From: Oligoflexus tunisiensis
Lineage (GTDB): Bacteria > Bdellovibrionota_B > Oligoflexia > Oligoflexales > Oligoflexaceae
Direction of reading: 5' to 3'
DNA length: 64,000 nt
Assembly: GCF_001748245.1 (NCBI RefSeq)
Contig: NZ_BDFO01000001.1
Span: forward strand, 6,725,346 to 6,789,345
In this document: in pieces, positions 7,258 through 15,042 of the stretch
Layout: each line of letters starts with the position of its first letter
Numbering within the stretch: the first letter of the stretch is position 1
Notes under the pieces: model-generated
The model's database searches: none
What the model was told of the DNA's origin: nothing
The model's input: the letters and a program-made list of their open reading frames with translations, nothing else
Program-made: the position numbers and the translations under genes

Positions 7258-9045
7258 CTATTTGCGAGTGGATCGACGAATCATTGCTGGTATCAAGGGC
7301 AGGATAAATAGTATCAGGAATGAAAAAAGCTGTCCATTTGCGGAAGACGCGCCCATCAGCACACCGCAGATGGATTTTTTCGAGCTTTTCGATGAGGTGC
7401 TCGTGGCTGGTTTCGAGACGGGGGTATCCCTCTCGACACCAGGGACATCAATCACGGACACGGCGGCTGGCAGTTTGACTGTCTCACAGGTGATGTCAGT
7501 CAGCAGCGCGCCGAGGCCACGTTCGAGCGCACGATTATAGATCAGACTGCATTTGCCGCCTTGAAACAGAGCCTGATCCGCGAGCATCATCCCCACCACG
7601 AAGTGCTGATAGCCACTGTCCTCCACCAGAAGATCGATGGCGCGCAGCACGAGGTGTGTGATGTCTTCCAGCGGAATGGCGTCCTTCGCAAAAAGATCCC
7701 ACAGCATGCCCGAGATGAACTGACTTTTCTGATGCGCTTCACGAGGCAGATCCGCTCCGCCATATTTCAAGGCATTGTCCCCGGTCCGGAGACATTGCTT
7801 GGGCACGTAACAGATCTTGTTGCCATAGGCCGTATCCGGACAAATGCTTTCACCGAGACAGGCATTGCCGGTGCGCGCGAAGTTAAAATAATCCGCGAGG
7901 CCTTCATGCAGAACGAGTGATTCGCCGGCAATTTCCGTGACCGTGTGATAAACCACATGGTGACCAAGCTCGTGACCGACCACGTCGGCATCGGTGGCAA
8001 GATTTTGCAAGACGGTTCCATCGCCATCACCGACATAAATCACATCGTAGTTGGCACCGGGCTGGTAGAGAGCGTTGTTGGTATCACCCTGGAACTCGGC
8101 ATGAACCGCGATGTGAATGGGCGTGGTTCCAAAATTCTTGTAACCCATGGTTTCGAGCCATTCCAGGGCCCGGTTGGCGTTGGTGAAGAGCGAGATCTCT
8201 TCAAAGCCTTCCGCGGTAGGACCAAAGGCCGTAAAATCAAGATCCGCTTTGGTCACATAAGAGAATGGTGATTCCACGTCCGTGATGAAGTAGGCGTTCT
8301 CGAGATAGCCCGTTTCCTTCATGTCGCGCAGAGTGAATTCCTGAAGTTCGACATCCAGCACGTTGTGCGGATAAATTTTGGATTTGCCGGTGGCATGGAA
8401 ATGCTTGGGCTGAAACTTAAAACTCCTCAGATCATCAGCGACCACGGTGTAGTTCAAACGATCGGCTTCGACTTCCCAAACCCAAACAGGATGCAGCTGA
8501 CCGTTTTCCGACCAGAGACAGGCTTGCGCGCTGTTTTTGGTGAACGATGCATTCACACCATTTTGAGCCAGAGTATCGGCCACGATATTGCGCACCAAAG
8601 CGTCTGCAGGCCAGTTGTCGAGACTGTAGCTGGCGTTCACTTCAAGCTTGGGCATTTTGCCGAAGACAGCCATTTTCCCATCGACAGTTTCATGGGATTT
8701 GACCTGATACTGACAGAGGGGGATGCCATCGACAGTGAAACGCAAATCGACCGATTCAATGCGGCGACCGGCGGCCAGATTCAGACCGGAATAGTTCCTC
8801 TGCCGCGTCATAATCCGTGGATGAAGCCCTCGCTCCTGCAGCATGGCTTCGGTCTTTCCCTTGAGGCTCAAGGGGCGCAGAGGGCCATTTTGAAGGCTTA
8901 TACCGCGAGCTGCGAAGCCAAAGGTATTCTTCGCATCCACACCGAAGTTATGAACCATCACCTGCTCATCATCTGCTGGCTGGCCCAGGGCCGGGCTGGT
9001 AAGCGCTAAAATACCAAGGATAGCAAGTACTTCTGTACGTTTCAT
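7258..9045 (-). CDS. Secreted zinc metalloprotease (thermolysin/fungalysin-like) with C-terminal anchor
   Basis: 595 residues. A signal peptide (1-21) and a propeptide-like region (about 30-250) precede a gluzincin catalytic domain. HELGHH is at residues 358-363 (ligands His358 and His362, general base Glu359). A third-ligand Glu381 sits in LHEGLADYF, the spacing seen in M4/M36 peptidases. The C-terminal 90 residues hold a Ser/Thr/Lys linker, a single Cys (SICGVLMG), a hydrophobic segment (about 573-588) and a basic tail IRRSTRK. This tripartite end resembles protein-sorting tails such as MYXO-CTERM or GlyGly-CTERM. The protein is probably exported and held at the surface before processing. 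The deacetylase-like gene follows on the same strand. Confidence 0.85.
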   Translation of the reverse strand: MKRTEVLAILGILALTSPALGQPADDEQVMVHNFGVDAKNTFGFAARGISLQNGPLRPLSLKGKTEAMLQERGLHPRIMTRQRNYSGLNLAAGRRIESVDLRFTVDGIPLCQYQVKSHETVDGKMAVFGKMPKLEVNASYSLDNWPADALVRNIVADTLAQNGVNASFTKNSAQACLWSENGQLHPVWVWEVEADRLNYTVVADDLRSFKFQPKHFHATGKSKIYPHNVLDVELQEFTLRDMKETGYLENAYFITDVESPFSYVTKADLDFTAFGPTAEGFEEISLFTNANRALEWLETMGYKNFGTTPIHIAVHAEFQGDTNNALYQPGANYDVIYVGDGDGTVLQNLATDADVVGHELGHHVVYHTVTEIAGESLVLHEGLADYFNFARTGNACLGESICPDTAYGNKICYVPKQCLRTGDNALKYGGADLPREAHQKSQFISGMLWDLFAKDAIPLEDITHLVLRAIDLLVEDSGYQHFVVGMMLADQALFQGGKCSLIYNRALERGLGALLTDITCETVKLPAAVSVIDVPGVERDTPVSKPATSTSSKSSKKSICGVLMGASSANGQLFSFLILFILPLIPAMIRRSTRK

Positions 9046-9219
9046 AAGGGCTTCCTGCTCTGCATGCCTGACCAGCCAGACACGTCATGTAAGATTCGGA
9101 AGCTTGAAGGAAAACCTTTAGATAGGCGGGCAAACTGTTACGAATTATTACAGGAGGGTACTGACTTCGCGAATCCGCGAGGCAAGCCGTGAAGGATTAT
9201 GCAGAAAATAGCCAGGGAA

Positions 9220-9237
9220 GGCCGGACGAACCCGGCC
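9220..9237 (-). terminator. Weak hairpin downstream of the 9268-9681 gene
   Basis: GGCCGG (9220-9225) and CCGGCC (9232-9237) can pair around a 6-base loop, about 30 bases past the stop codon of the minus-strand gene. The following bases are only moderately T-rich, so this may be a weak terminator or merely a structured RNA. Confidence 0.3.
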
Positions 9238-9267
9238 GGGTCGCCCGTTACGAAATGATTTTAGTTT

Positions 9268-9681
9268 TTAGCTTTGCTTGATGAAGCTGTCGCGCAGAGC
9301 GCTGATCTTGTCCACGGTAAGGCGTAACGCCTGTTGCAGAATTTCCGTCTCCCAGGTATCGCCTTTCACACAACTGGTCAGGTTTCGCAGCCAAACGGTC
9401 ATTTCATCAACGAAAGCTTTGCGATCATCTTTCATGGAATGATCGTAGGCGCGATTCAGATACTCCAGCCAATCCTTGTCGCCCTTCGGCAGAAGGTTGA
9501 CGAGGTTGTTCAGCAGTACGGTCCCTTCATTCTCTTCCCAACCACCAGCGATGCGAAAGGGGTACTGATCCTTGTCGACATTGTGCAACCACAGTCGTGA
9601 ATGGCCACCCAACTCGAGTACTGAAAAATCCTGAGGCGCAGCCCCATGGAAACCATCAGGCCTCTTCCATATCAAATGCAT
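9268..9681 (-). CDS. Unknown small soluble protein
   Basis: 137 residues with no signal peptide or membrane segment and no recognised family. The first half is beta-rich with several Trp and Gly (MHLIWKRPDGF, GGHSRLWLHN, IAGGWEENEG). The second half is helical and charged (LLPKGDKDWLEYLNRAYD, ETEILQQALRLTVDKISALRD). The ATG at 9681 is preferred over an earlier in-frame ATG at 9714 because AAGGGGGAG lies 5 bases before it. It stands alone between a protease gene and a PilZ gene. Composition matches its neighbours, so it looks like a genuine resident gene. Confidence 0.65.
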   Translation of the reverse strand: MHLIWKRPDGFHGAAPQDFSVLELGGHSRLWLHNVDKDQYPFRIAGGWEENEGTVLLNNLVNLLPKGDKDWLEYLNRAYDHSMKDDRKAFVDEMTVWLRNLTSCVKGDTWETEILQQALRLTVDKISALRDSFIKQS

Positions 9682-9833
9682 GCTACTCCCCCTTGTCCCT
9701 ACAACGTGAGGCATCCTAACAAATCAGCTTGGGTATTTCCAAGGGCTGTTTTCACGGCAAATGGCCCAAGGTTGCGCCCCTGAGCTTGCCTCAAGGCCCG
9801 CGTTCCGGGCCTTATACCAGTTCATAGCAGATT

Positions 9834-10277
9834 TCAGGCGGATTTTCCCGAGGGACTGTTGGGGCTTTGGCTGGAATAACGATCGACGAACTTTTGCAGG
9901 AGCGTGCGCTGCTCAGCGGTAAAGCTTTCAAATTGGACACCCATGCCAGGCGTCAAATTTTTGTCAGGGACTTCGGTCTGAACCCAGATCACGCGGCCCT
10001 TGGCTTCCAGGGTTTCCTTGGAATCAGGCAGTGTGAAGGTCAAATCAACCACGCTTCCGTGGCTCAGCGGACTTTTGGTTTCAATGAAGACTCCGCCGGT
10101 TCCGAGGTCACGGCAGAAATCAAAGAGGTAATGTCCATTCGCCCGATAATCCACCAGAAGCTGCACCGGCACGCGGTGATGGACACGGCCATCCTTCGGT
10201 GATGACTCATCGCCTTTTGACTGCTTGGGGGCGGGAGGGGTCGCGGTCTTTTTCCCATTTTTGGTTTTGTTCGGCAT
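9834..10277 (-). CDS. PilZ domain protein (c-di-GMP receptor type)
   Basis: 147 residues. A Lys/Pro-rich N-terminal tail of about 30 residues precedes a PilZ domain (about 35-135). The domain begins HHRVPVQLLVDY and contains CRDLGTGGVFIET, the position of the (D/N)xSxxG c-di-GMP motif. Here Ser is replaced by Gly, as seen in some PilZ paralogues of the deltaproteobacterial type. RVIWV and GMGVQFESF complete the barrel. PilZ proteins are cytosolic c-di-GMP effectors for motility, polysaccharide export or pili; the degenerate motif means binding is not certain. The ATG at 10277 follows AGGTG by 6 bases. Upstream on the same strand, 36 bases away, is mltG. Confidence 0.85.
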   Translation of the reverse strand: MPNKTKNGKKTATPPAPKQSKGDESSPKDGRVHHRVPVQLLVDYRANGHYLFDFCRDLGTGGVFIETKSPLSHGSVVDLTFTLPDSKETLEAKGRVIWVQTEVPDKNLTPGMGVQFESFTAEQRTLLQKFVDRYSSQSPNSPSGKSA

Positions 10278-10313
10278 AGTTGTCACCTCATGGTACGGCG
10301 TTCTTGAGACATT

Positions 10314-11342
10314 TTATGGTTTCTGGGAAGCCTGGATCAACTGCTTTACATAAACAGCATGCTCCTCCATGGTCCGGGAAAATCGATGCTGCCGCGTCCC
10401 ATCTGTGCCGAGGACATAGTAACGATAACCCAGGCGAGTCGGATTCAGCACGGCTCGCAGCGAAGTCATCGAAATGGCGCCGATGGGCCCCGGGGGCAGC
10501 CCTTTGTGAATACGTGTGTTGTAGCGATTTTTTCCGTCCTTCAAATGCACAGTTTTAATGTCACCCTGATAGTCAACGATGCCATAGATCAAGGCGGCGT
10601 CGATGCCCAAAGGTTCGCCATCCTTCAGACGATTCCAGATGACTTCGGACACCATGCCGCGTTCGTCATCGATCTGGGTTTCCCGCTCGATCAGTGAAGC
10701 AAAGATGACCCCCTGATGCAGCGTGAGGCGTTTGGCTGCCAGCTCTTCTTCGATGCCCGGGGGCAGCTGGGCAAAAAACGTATCGAGCATTTTTTCGAAG
10801 GCCTCCCGCGGCGTCGGCATTTTTATGAAGGAATAAGTGGCTGGGGAAAGATAGCCTTCGACGTTTTCGCCCTTGATATTGTATTTGCGGAGCAGGGAGC
10901 GGTCCCTGGCCAGCGCTTGCAATTCAGCCTTGGTGCCCACTTTATGGGCCACCAGCCGATCGATCACCTGCTTGAGGGTAAAGCCCTCAGGCACCACATA
11001 TTGCAACGCCAAAGGCTGCCAGGTTTTGCCGGATTCGATCGTTTCCACGATCTTCCTGGGTGCAATCGTGCCTTCAAAGCGATACTGACCGGCCTGGAAT
11101 CGACCATAGTCGCGATAGAACTTGATCCAATAGCGAAAGCGTGGAGCATGATCGATCAGATCTTCCTGCTCCAGCATACGGGCGAAATCGGCGAGGCGGG
11201 TCCCACGTTCCAGTTTGATGATGACCGGCTCTTGAAGTTCGTGCGCAGTCTCAGACCAGGCGGGCAGGGACTGATAAAACCAAAGGGCACCGGCAGCGAA
11301 ACCCAGGCCAAGACCAAACAAAAGCAGAAGAAGACGTTTCAC
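10314..11342 (-). CDS. mltG: Endolytic murein transglycosylase MltG (YceG)
   Basis: 342 residues, typical for the family. There is one N-terminal transmembrane segment (residues 4-24), a LysM-like region (about 40-105) and the YceG catalytic domain. The expected catalytic Glu219 is in FASLIERET. Other family landmarks are EGYLSPATY (about 162-170) and YNTRIHKGLPPGPI near residues 280-293. MltG cuts nascent glycan strands at the inner membrane and so sets their length. The gene runs toward the PilZ gene with 36 bases between them, which permits co-transcription. Upstream it diverges from rnc. Confidence 0.96.
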   Translation of the reverse strand: MKRLLLLLFGLGLGFAAGALWFYQSLPAWSETAHELQEPVIIKLERGTRLADFARMLEQEDLIDHAPRFRYWIKFYRDYGRFQAGQYRFEGTIAPRKIVETIESGKTWQPLALQYVVPEGFTLKQVIDRLVAHKVGTKAELQALARDRSLLRKYNIKGENVEGYLSPATYSFIKMPTPREAFEKMLDTFFAQLPPGIEEELAAKRLTLHQGVIFASLIERETQIDDERGMVSEVIWNRLKDGEPLGIDAALIYGIVDYQGDIKTVHLKDGKNRYNTRIHKGLPPGPIGAISMTSLRAVLNPTRLGYRYYVLGTDGTRQHRFSRTMEEHAVYVKQLIQASQKP

Positions 11343-11457
11343 GTGACTGATCTCTTTTAAGGGATGACTATTCCATCAGTATAACATGTTGCTCCAGGCT
11401 TGTTGTTGCCTGGTGCCAGGACCCAGCATCGCATAGTGAGGAAGTAACAAGAAAGCC

Positions 11458-11485
11458 TTGATTCTTTCTTATTCGCACCTATAAT
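11458..11485 (+). promoter_or_regulatory. Sigma-70-type promoter for rnc
   Basis: A -35 TTGATT (11458-11463), a 16-base spacer and a perfect -10 TATAAT (11480-11485) predict a transcript start near 11492, about 48 bases before the rnc start codon. Confidence 0.6.
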
Positions 11486-11539
11486 GGCGCATTCGAACAC
11501 ACAGGCCGCTCGCCGCCATCGATTCCGGAGTTGCAACAA

Positions 11540-12349
11540 TTGAATATTATTGAAGTATTGGATCTCACCCAGGATGCATTTCCGGCCCAGCTGCGCATGA
11601 TGGAACAGCTTTGCCGTCGCATTCGTTATGGCTTCAGGAATCGTGGCCTGCTCCTCGAATCGATGACTCATAGTTCCGCCGCACGCTTCGTTCAGAAAAA
11701 ATACCAAAAAGCGGAGCCCATGCCGTGGAATGAACGCCTTGAGTTTCTCGGAGATTCGGTGCTCAGTCTGGTTTTGAGCTCAGCCCTTTTGCAACGGCCG
11801 GAGGGTTTCCCCGAGGGACAGCTTTCGAAGATCCGCGCCTCCCTGGTCAATGAAAGCACACTGGCCCGCATCAGCCGCAATTTGCAGATAGGGTCCTGTC
11901 TCCTCCTGGCACCGGGTGAGGAACGCGCCGGGGGTCGGGATAAGGATTCGGTTCTGGCTGATGCCCTGGAAGCCTTCTTTGGGGCGATTTATTTGGATTC
12001 CGGTTTTGATGCCGTGAGCCGTGTCATTTTGGATCTGTATAAGGAAATTATGACCTCCTCCCTGACGGATTTGACGCAGCAGGACTACAAATCGCGTCTG
12101 CAGGAGCTGACTCAGGGTGCTTTCAAGGAAGCTCCCGTGTATAAGGTCATCAAACGCGAGGGTCCGGATCATCAGCTGGATTTCGCAGTGGAAGTTTTAT
12201 TTCGCGGCAAGAGCCTGGGCATGGGACATGGCCCCTCCAAAAAATCCGCCTCGCAGGAAGCGGCTCGGGCAGCCTTACAGAAATGGACAGAGTTAAAACA
12301 ATCAGGTTACGAGGGTATCTCCTGGTCCAGTGAGCCGGCAAATATCTGA
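11540..12349 (+). CDS. rnc: Ribonuclease III
   Basis: About 269 residues. The RNase III catalytic domain carries the signature NERLEFLGDSVLSL with metal-binding Glu/Asp, and the second acidic cluster is DALEAFFGAIYLDSG. A C-terminal double-stranded RNA-binding domain follows (YKSRLQELTQG to SKKSASQEAARAAL). The enzyme cleaves dsRNA and processes rRNA precursors. The start is a TTG: 11540 is preferred because CCGGAG ends at 11530, but TTG at 11531 is possible. The last residues, stop codon and downstream bases lie in a 36-bp tandem repeat that has extended the C-terminus (EGISWSSEPANI). der follows in the same direction. Confidence 0.95.
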   Translation: MNIIEVLDLTQDAFPAQLRMMEQLCRRIRYGFRNRGLLLESMTHSSAARFVQKKYQKAEPMPWNERLEFLGDSVLSLVLSSALLQRPEGFPEGQLSKIRASLVNESTLARISRNLQIGSCLLLAPGEERAGGRDKDSVLADALEAFFGAIYLDSGFDAVSRVILDLYKEIMTSSLTDLTQQDYKSRLQELTQGAFKEAPVYKVIKREGPDHQLDFAVEVLFRGKSLGMGHGPSKKSASQEAARAALQKWTELKQSGYEGISWSSEPANI

Positions 12350-12451
12350 CTCGGGATCCGTGGTCCAGAGCCGGCTAATATCCGACTCGGGATCCGTGGT
12401 TCAGAGCCGGCTAATATCCGACTCGGGATCCGTGGTTCAGAGCCGGCAAAG
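12332..12451. repeat. 36-bp tandem direct repeat, about 3.3 copies
   Basis: Copies begin at 12332, 12368 and 12404, with a partial copy at 12440, each opening with GAGCCGGC and ending near GGATCCGTGGT. Copies 2 and 3 are identical; copy 1 differs at a few bases, and degenerate pieces continue to about 12505. The first copy contains the stop codon of rnc. In one frame the unit reads as 12 residues (ISDSGSVVQSRL), but that frame has no usable start signal. Confidence 0.85.
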
Positions 12452-12587
12452 ACCGACGCGGGATTCGACAGCGTCCGACTCGGGCGGCCGTCCAGAGCCG
12501 GCACCGTCTGACAAGCTGGAGAGCACAGAACCATTCCGGGCCCATGAGGCTCAGGAAATGCCCTTCGCCTAAACGGAGAGGTTTATC

Positions 12588-13970
12588 ATGATCGCAGGAA
12601 TCGTCGCCATTGTCGGCCGGCCCAATGTGGGTAAGTCGACCTTATTCAATAAGCTGACGCGCAGCACCACGGCCATCGTTGATGACCGCCCGGGTGTGAC
12701 GCGCGATCGCATTTATGGAACCGTAACCACCGACGAGGATGAAGGCCATGGCTTTGTCCTGGTCGATACCGGTGGTTTCGAAACCGATGACCTTTACTAT
12801 CAACCTTTTGCCCGCAATATCGTCTGGGAGCAAACCGAGCAGGCCATCCGCGATGCGGATCTCGTGCTCATGGTCTTTGACGCCAAATCCGGTCTGCACC
12901 CGCATGACCGCGAACTCGTGCAGTTCCTGAAACAACTCGGCAAGCGCGTGGAATATGTCGTCAACAAGGTCGACGGCCAGGAGCAGCAGAGTCTGACGCT
13001 GGAATTCCATGAACTCGGCCTGGGGCATTTCCATGCGGTGAGCGCTGCTCACAGCCGTGGAATCTGGGAACTGAGCGAAACGGTACAGGAACGCCTCAGC
13101 GAAGGCGGTGACCTCAAGACCATGAAGCCGAAGGACGCCAATGCGGTCCGAATCGCTTTGATCGGACGTCCGAACGCCGGGAAATCGTCGATTCTGAATC
13201 GCATCTGCGGCGAGGAACGCGTGCTCGTCAGCGAGGTGGCCGGCACCACACGGGATACGATTGATACGCCCTTGGTTTACAACAAACGCAACTACATCCT
13301 GCTCGACACGGCCGGGATTCGGAAGAAGAAAAAAATCTTCGACAAGCTCGAAGGACTCAGCGTTCTCCGCAGTCTCCGCGCCATGGAAGATGCTGACGTG
13401 GTCGTGCTCGTGATTGATGCCCTGGAAGGCCTGTCCGATCAGGACTGCAAGCTGGCTCAGCTGGCTGCGGCCAAATACAAGCCGATTCTGATCGTCGTGA
13501 ACAAGTGGGACCTGGTTCCGGAAAAGGAAACCAATACTGCCCGCAATTATGAGATCAATATCCGCAACAAGCTGCAGGACATGCCTTTTGTGCCCGTGCT
13601 GTTCGCCTCCTGCCTGGAGAATCAGCGCATTCACAAGATCATGGCCAAAGTCGAGGAGCTGGTCGACGCCTACTCGAAACGCGTTCCAACATCCAGGATC
13701 AACGACTGCATGCAGCGGGCTGTGCAGGAACACACGCCGGCTTTGCTGCGGAAATACAACAAGCGCGTGAAGTTCTACTTCGCCACGCAGGTGGCCATCA
13801 ACCCGCCGACCATCGTCGTGAAGTGTAATGTTGCGGATGAGATTCAGGAATCCTATAAGCGTTACATGATCAAACGCTTCCGGACGGAATTGGAATACGG
13901 GGACGTGCCTTTGCGGGTCTTCTTCCGTGACAAGGCCGACGAAAAGGAATTCGCCGCACAGCACCAGTAA
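12588..13970 (+). CDS. der: Ribosome-assembly GTPase Der (EngA)
   Basis: 460 residues with the diagnostic pair of tandem GTPase domains. G1 motifs are GRPNVGKST (residues 10-18) and GRPNAGKSS (about 195). G2/G3 include DRPGVTRD with DTGGF, and AGTTRDTIDTP with DTAGI. G4 motifs are NKVD and NKWD. A C-terminal KH-like domain ends near FRDKADEKEF. Der acts in 50S subunit assembly. In E. coli der lies beside yfgM and bamB; homologues of both lie about 4 kb downstream here, so the neighbourhood is loosely conserved. The start has GGAGAGG upstream. Confidence 0.97.
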   Translation: MIAGIVAIVGRPNVGKSTLFNKLTRSTTAIVDDRPGVTRDRIYGTVTTDEDEGHGFVLVDTGGFETDDLYYQPFARNIVWEQTEQAIRDADLVLMVFDAKSGLHPHDRELVQFLKQLGKRVEYVVNKVDGQEQQSLTLEFHELGLGHFHAVSAAHSRGIWELSETVQERLSEGGDLKTMKPKDANAVRIALIGRPNAGKSSILNRICGEERVLVSEVAGTTRDTIDTPLVYNKRNYILLDTAGIRKKKKIFDKLEGLSVLRSLRAMEDADVVVLVIDALEGLSDQDCKLAQLAAAKYKPILIVVNKWDLVPEKETNTARNYEINIRNKLQDMPFVPVLFASCLENQRIHKIMAKVEELVDAYSKRVPTSRINDCMQRAVQEHTPALLRKYNKRVKFYFATQVAINPPTIVVKCNVADEIQESYKRYMIKRFRTELEYGDVPLRVFFRDKADEKEFAAQHQ

Positions 13971-13973
13971 ACA

Positions 13974-14342
13974 TCACTCCGCACAGGACGTCTGATCCTT
14001 CATAATCAGGGGCTTCAGACGCTCCTCCTGCTTCAGCCACGCTGCGATCACCGCCTCATCCAGGCCAAACTCGGCCATGGTTTCCTGCAGAATACGCTGA
14101 CGTCGCCGAAAGTGCGGCGGGCGGATAATCATGGGATCGTGAAGATTTTCCAAGGGTTTACCGCGATAGCGTTGCGGCCCGCCAAGCATGCTGCTGACAA
14201 AATCCACCTGCATGGCGACCAGATGCTCGTGGTCCACGTTCATAAAAAAATGGGCAAGCATGGGATCCTGAAAGACTTTTACATAGAAGGCCTGCACAAT
14301 CGCGGCCAGCCGTTCGGCACCGATTTGTTCATAGATGGTCAT
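13974..14342 (-). CDS. Truncated hemoglobin (group 1-like)
   Basis: 122 residues, the size of a 2-over-2 globin. The pattern matches: MTIYEQIGAERLAAIVQAFY (A/B helices), DPMLAHFFMNVDHEHLVAMQVDFVSSMLGGP (B10 to E region), YRGKPLENLHDPM with the likely proximal His, then a C-terminal H helix. These proteins bind heme and handle O2 or NO. The ATG at 14342 has GGAG 6 bases before it and is preferred over an in-frame ATG at 14354. A strong 9-bp hairpin lies immediately upstream of that Shine-Dalgarno. It is convergent with der (3 bases between stops). Confidence 0.85.
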   Translation of the reverse strand: MTIYEQIGAERLAAIVQAFYVKVFQDPMLAHFFMNVDHEHLVAMQVDFVSSMLGGPQRYRGKPLENLHDPMIIRPPHFRRRQRILQETMAEFGLDEAVIAAWLKQEERLKPLIMKDQTSCAE

Positions 14343-14353
14343 AAGGCACTCCA

Positions 14354-14373
14354 ACCCGCGCCGTGGCGCGGGT
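14354..14373 (-). promoter_or_regulatory. GC-rich hairpin abutting the globin Shine-Dalgarno
   Basis: ACCCGCGCC (14354-14362) and GGCGCGGGT (14365-14373) form a 9-bp stem on the minus-strand transcript, ending right before GGAG of the truncated globin gene. With no T-run after it, it is not a normal terminator; it could limit translation or block read-through. Confidence 0.4.
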
Positions 14374-14420
14374 GAGTTGATCCTAGCCGATGGCAGAGGG
14401 AGGGGAAAGGCGCTTTTTTT

Positions 14421-14993
14421 TCAGGGCGTGCGGCGAGCCACATTGCCTTTTTCAACGGCGATGGAGCCGGATTCGAGGAGGAGGACCGGGCTGCCGCGCT
14501 TGTTGTTGAACTGCTGGCGCGACTGGGTTTCCAGCGTAAACAGGCGATCCTCCCCGATCAGGCGGCCCCGCAACGCATGAGTCCCAATGAATTCCTCCAG
14601 TTCCTGCTCCTGGCCATAGCGCTTGTAGACTTTGATCTCAACCTGCCAATTCCGGGTTTCCTTTTCCCATTTCATCGGAATTGTTTCAATGTGCCAATCC
14701 GCTAAATAAAAATGATTGCTGCGATTGATGGTGGCGCGCAGCGTGTAACTGACCGGAGCCATGGCCTTATACTCCATGCGTCGCGTGCCCTGCGCGTTCT
14801 GGACGACGATCGGCTCGAAGCGGGTCAAGCGTAAAGGGATCCGAACCCGTGCCACATCCTTGGGTTCACTCACAGTTGTGAGAGAGCTCTCGCCTGTCTG
14901 AATCGTACTGAGGTTGCCGGGTTCCACAGCAAACAGAGCCCGCGTGGCCAACAGAATTGCGCTCAGACCGAGCGCTCGCACGAACTGTCCCAT
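14421..14993 (-). CDS. Exported protein of unknown function
   Basis: 190 residues with a signal peptide (MGQFVRALGLSAILLATRALFA). The mature part begins VEPGNLSTIQTGESSLTT and is beta-rich with many basic and aromatic residues (YKAMAPVSYTLRATINRSNHFYLADWHIE, ETRNWQVEIKVYKRYGQEQELEEFIG). It has no recognised family, lipobox or transmembrane segment. The ATG at 14993 has AAGGCGG upstream; a longer in-frame start at 15059 lacks one and would hide the signal peptide. The truncated globin gene follows on the same strand after 78 bases that include a hairpin. Confidence 0.6.
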   Translation of the reverse strand: MGQFVRALGLSAILLATRALFAVEPGNLSTIQTGESSLTTVSEPKDVARVRIPLRLTRFEPIVVQNAQGTRRMEYKAMAPVSYTLRATINRSNHFYLADWHIETIPMKWEKETRNWQVEIKVYKRYGQEQELEEFIGTHALRGRLIGEDRLFTLETQSRQQFNNKRGSPVLLLESGSIAVEKGNVARRTP

Positions 14994-15042
14994 AGCACCG
15001 CCTTTTTCGTTGTCTTCAATCAGGAATATGATAACGTGAAGA

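Noticed and set aside
9046..9267. Small gene between the protease and the 9268 gene
   Set aside because: No frame with start, Shine-Dalgarno and sensible composition; only weak hairpins.
12332..12451. CRISPR array
   Set aside because: The 36-bp units are contiguous with no spacers between them and no cas genes nearby.
12330..12572. 80-residue frame built from the 36-bp repeats (ISDSGSVVQSRL units)
   Set aside because: Starts inside rnc with no Shine-Dalgarno; open only because the period is a multiple of three. Could be re-examined with ribosome profiling.
12642..13964. 440-residue antisense frame over der
   Set aside because: Der is certain on the plus strand; the antisense frame has no motif.
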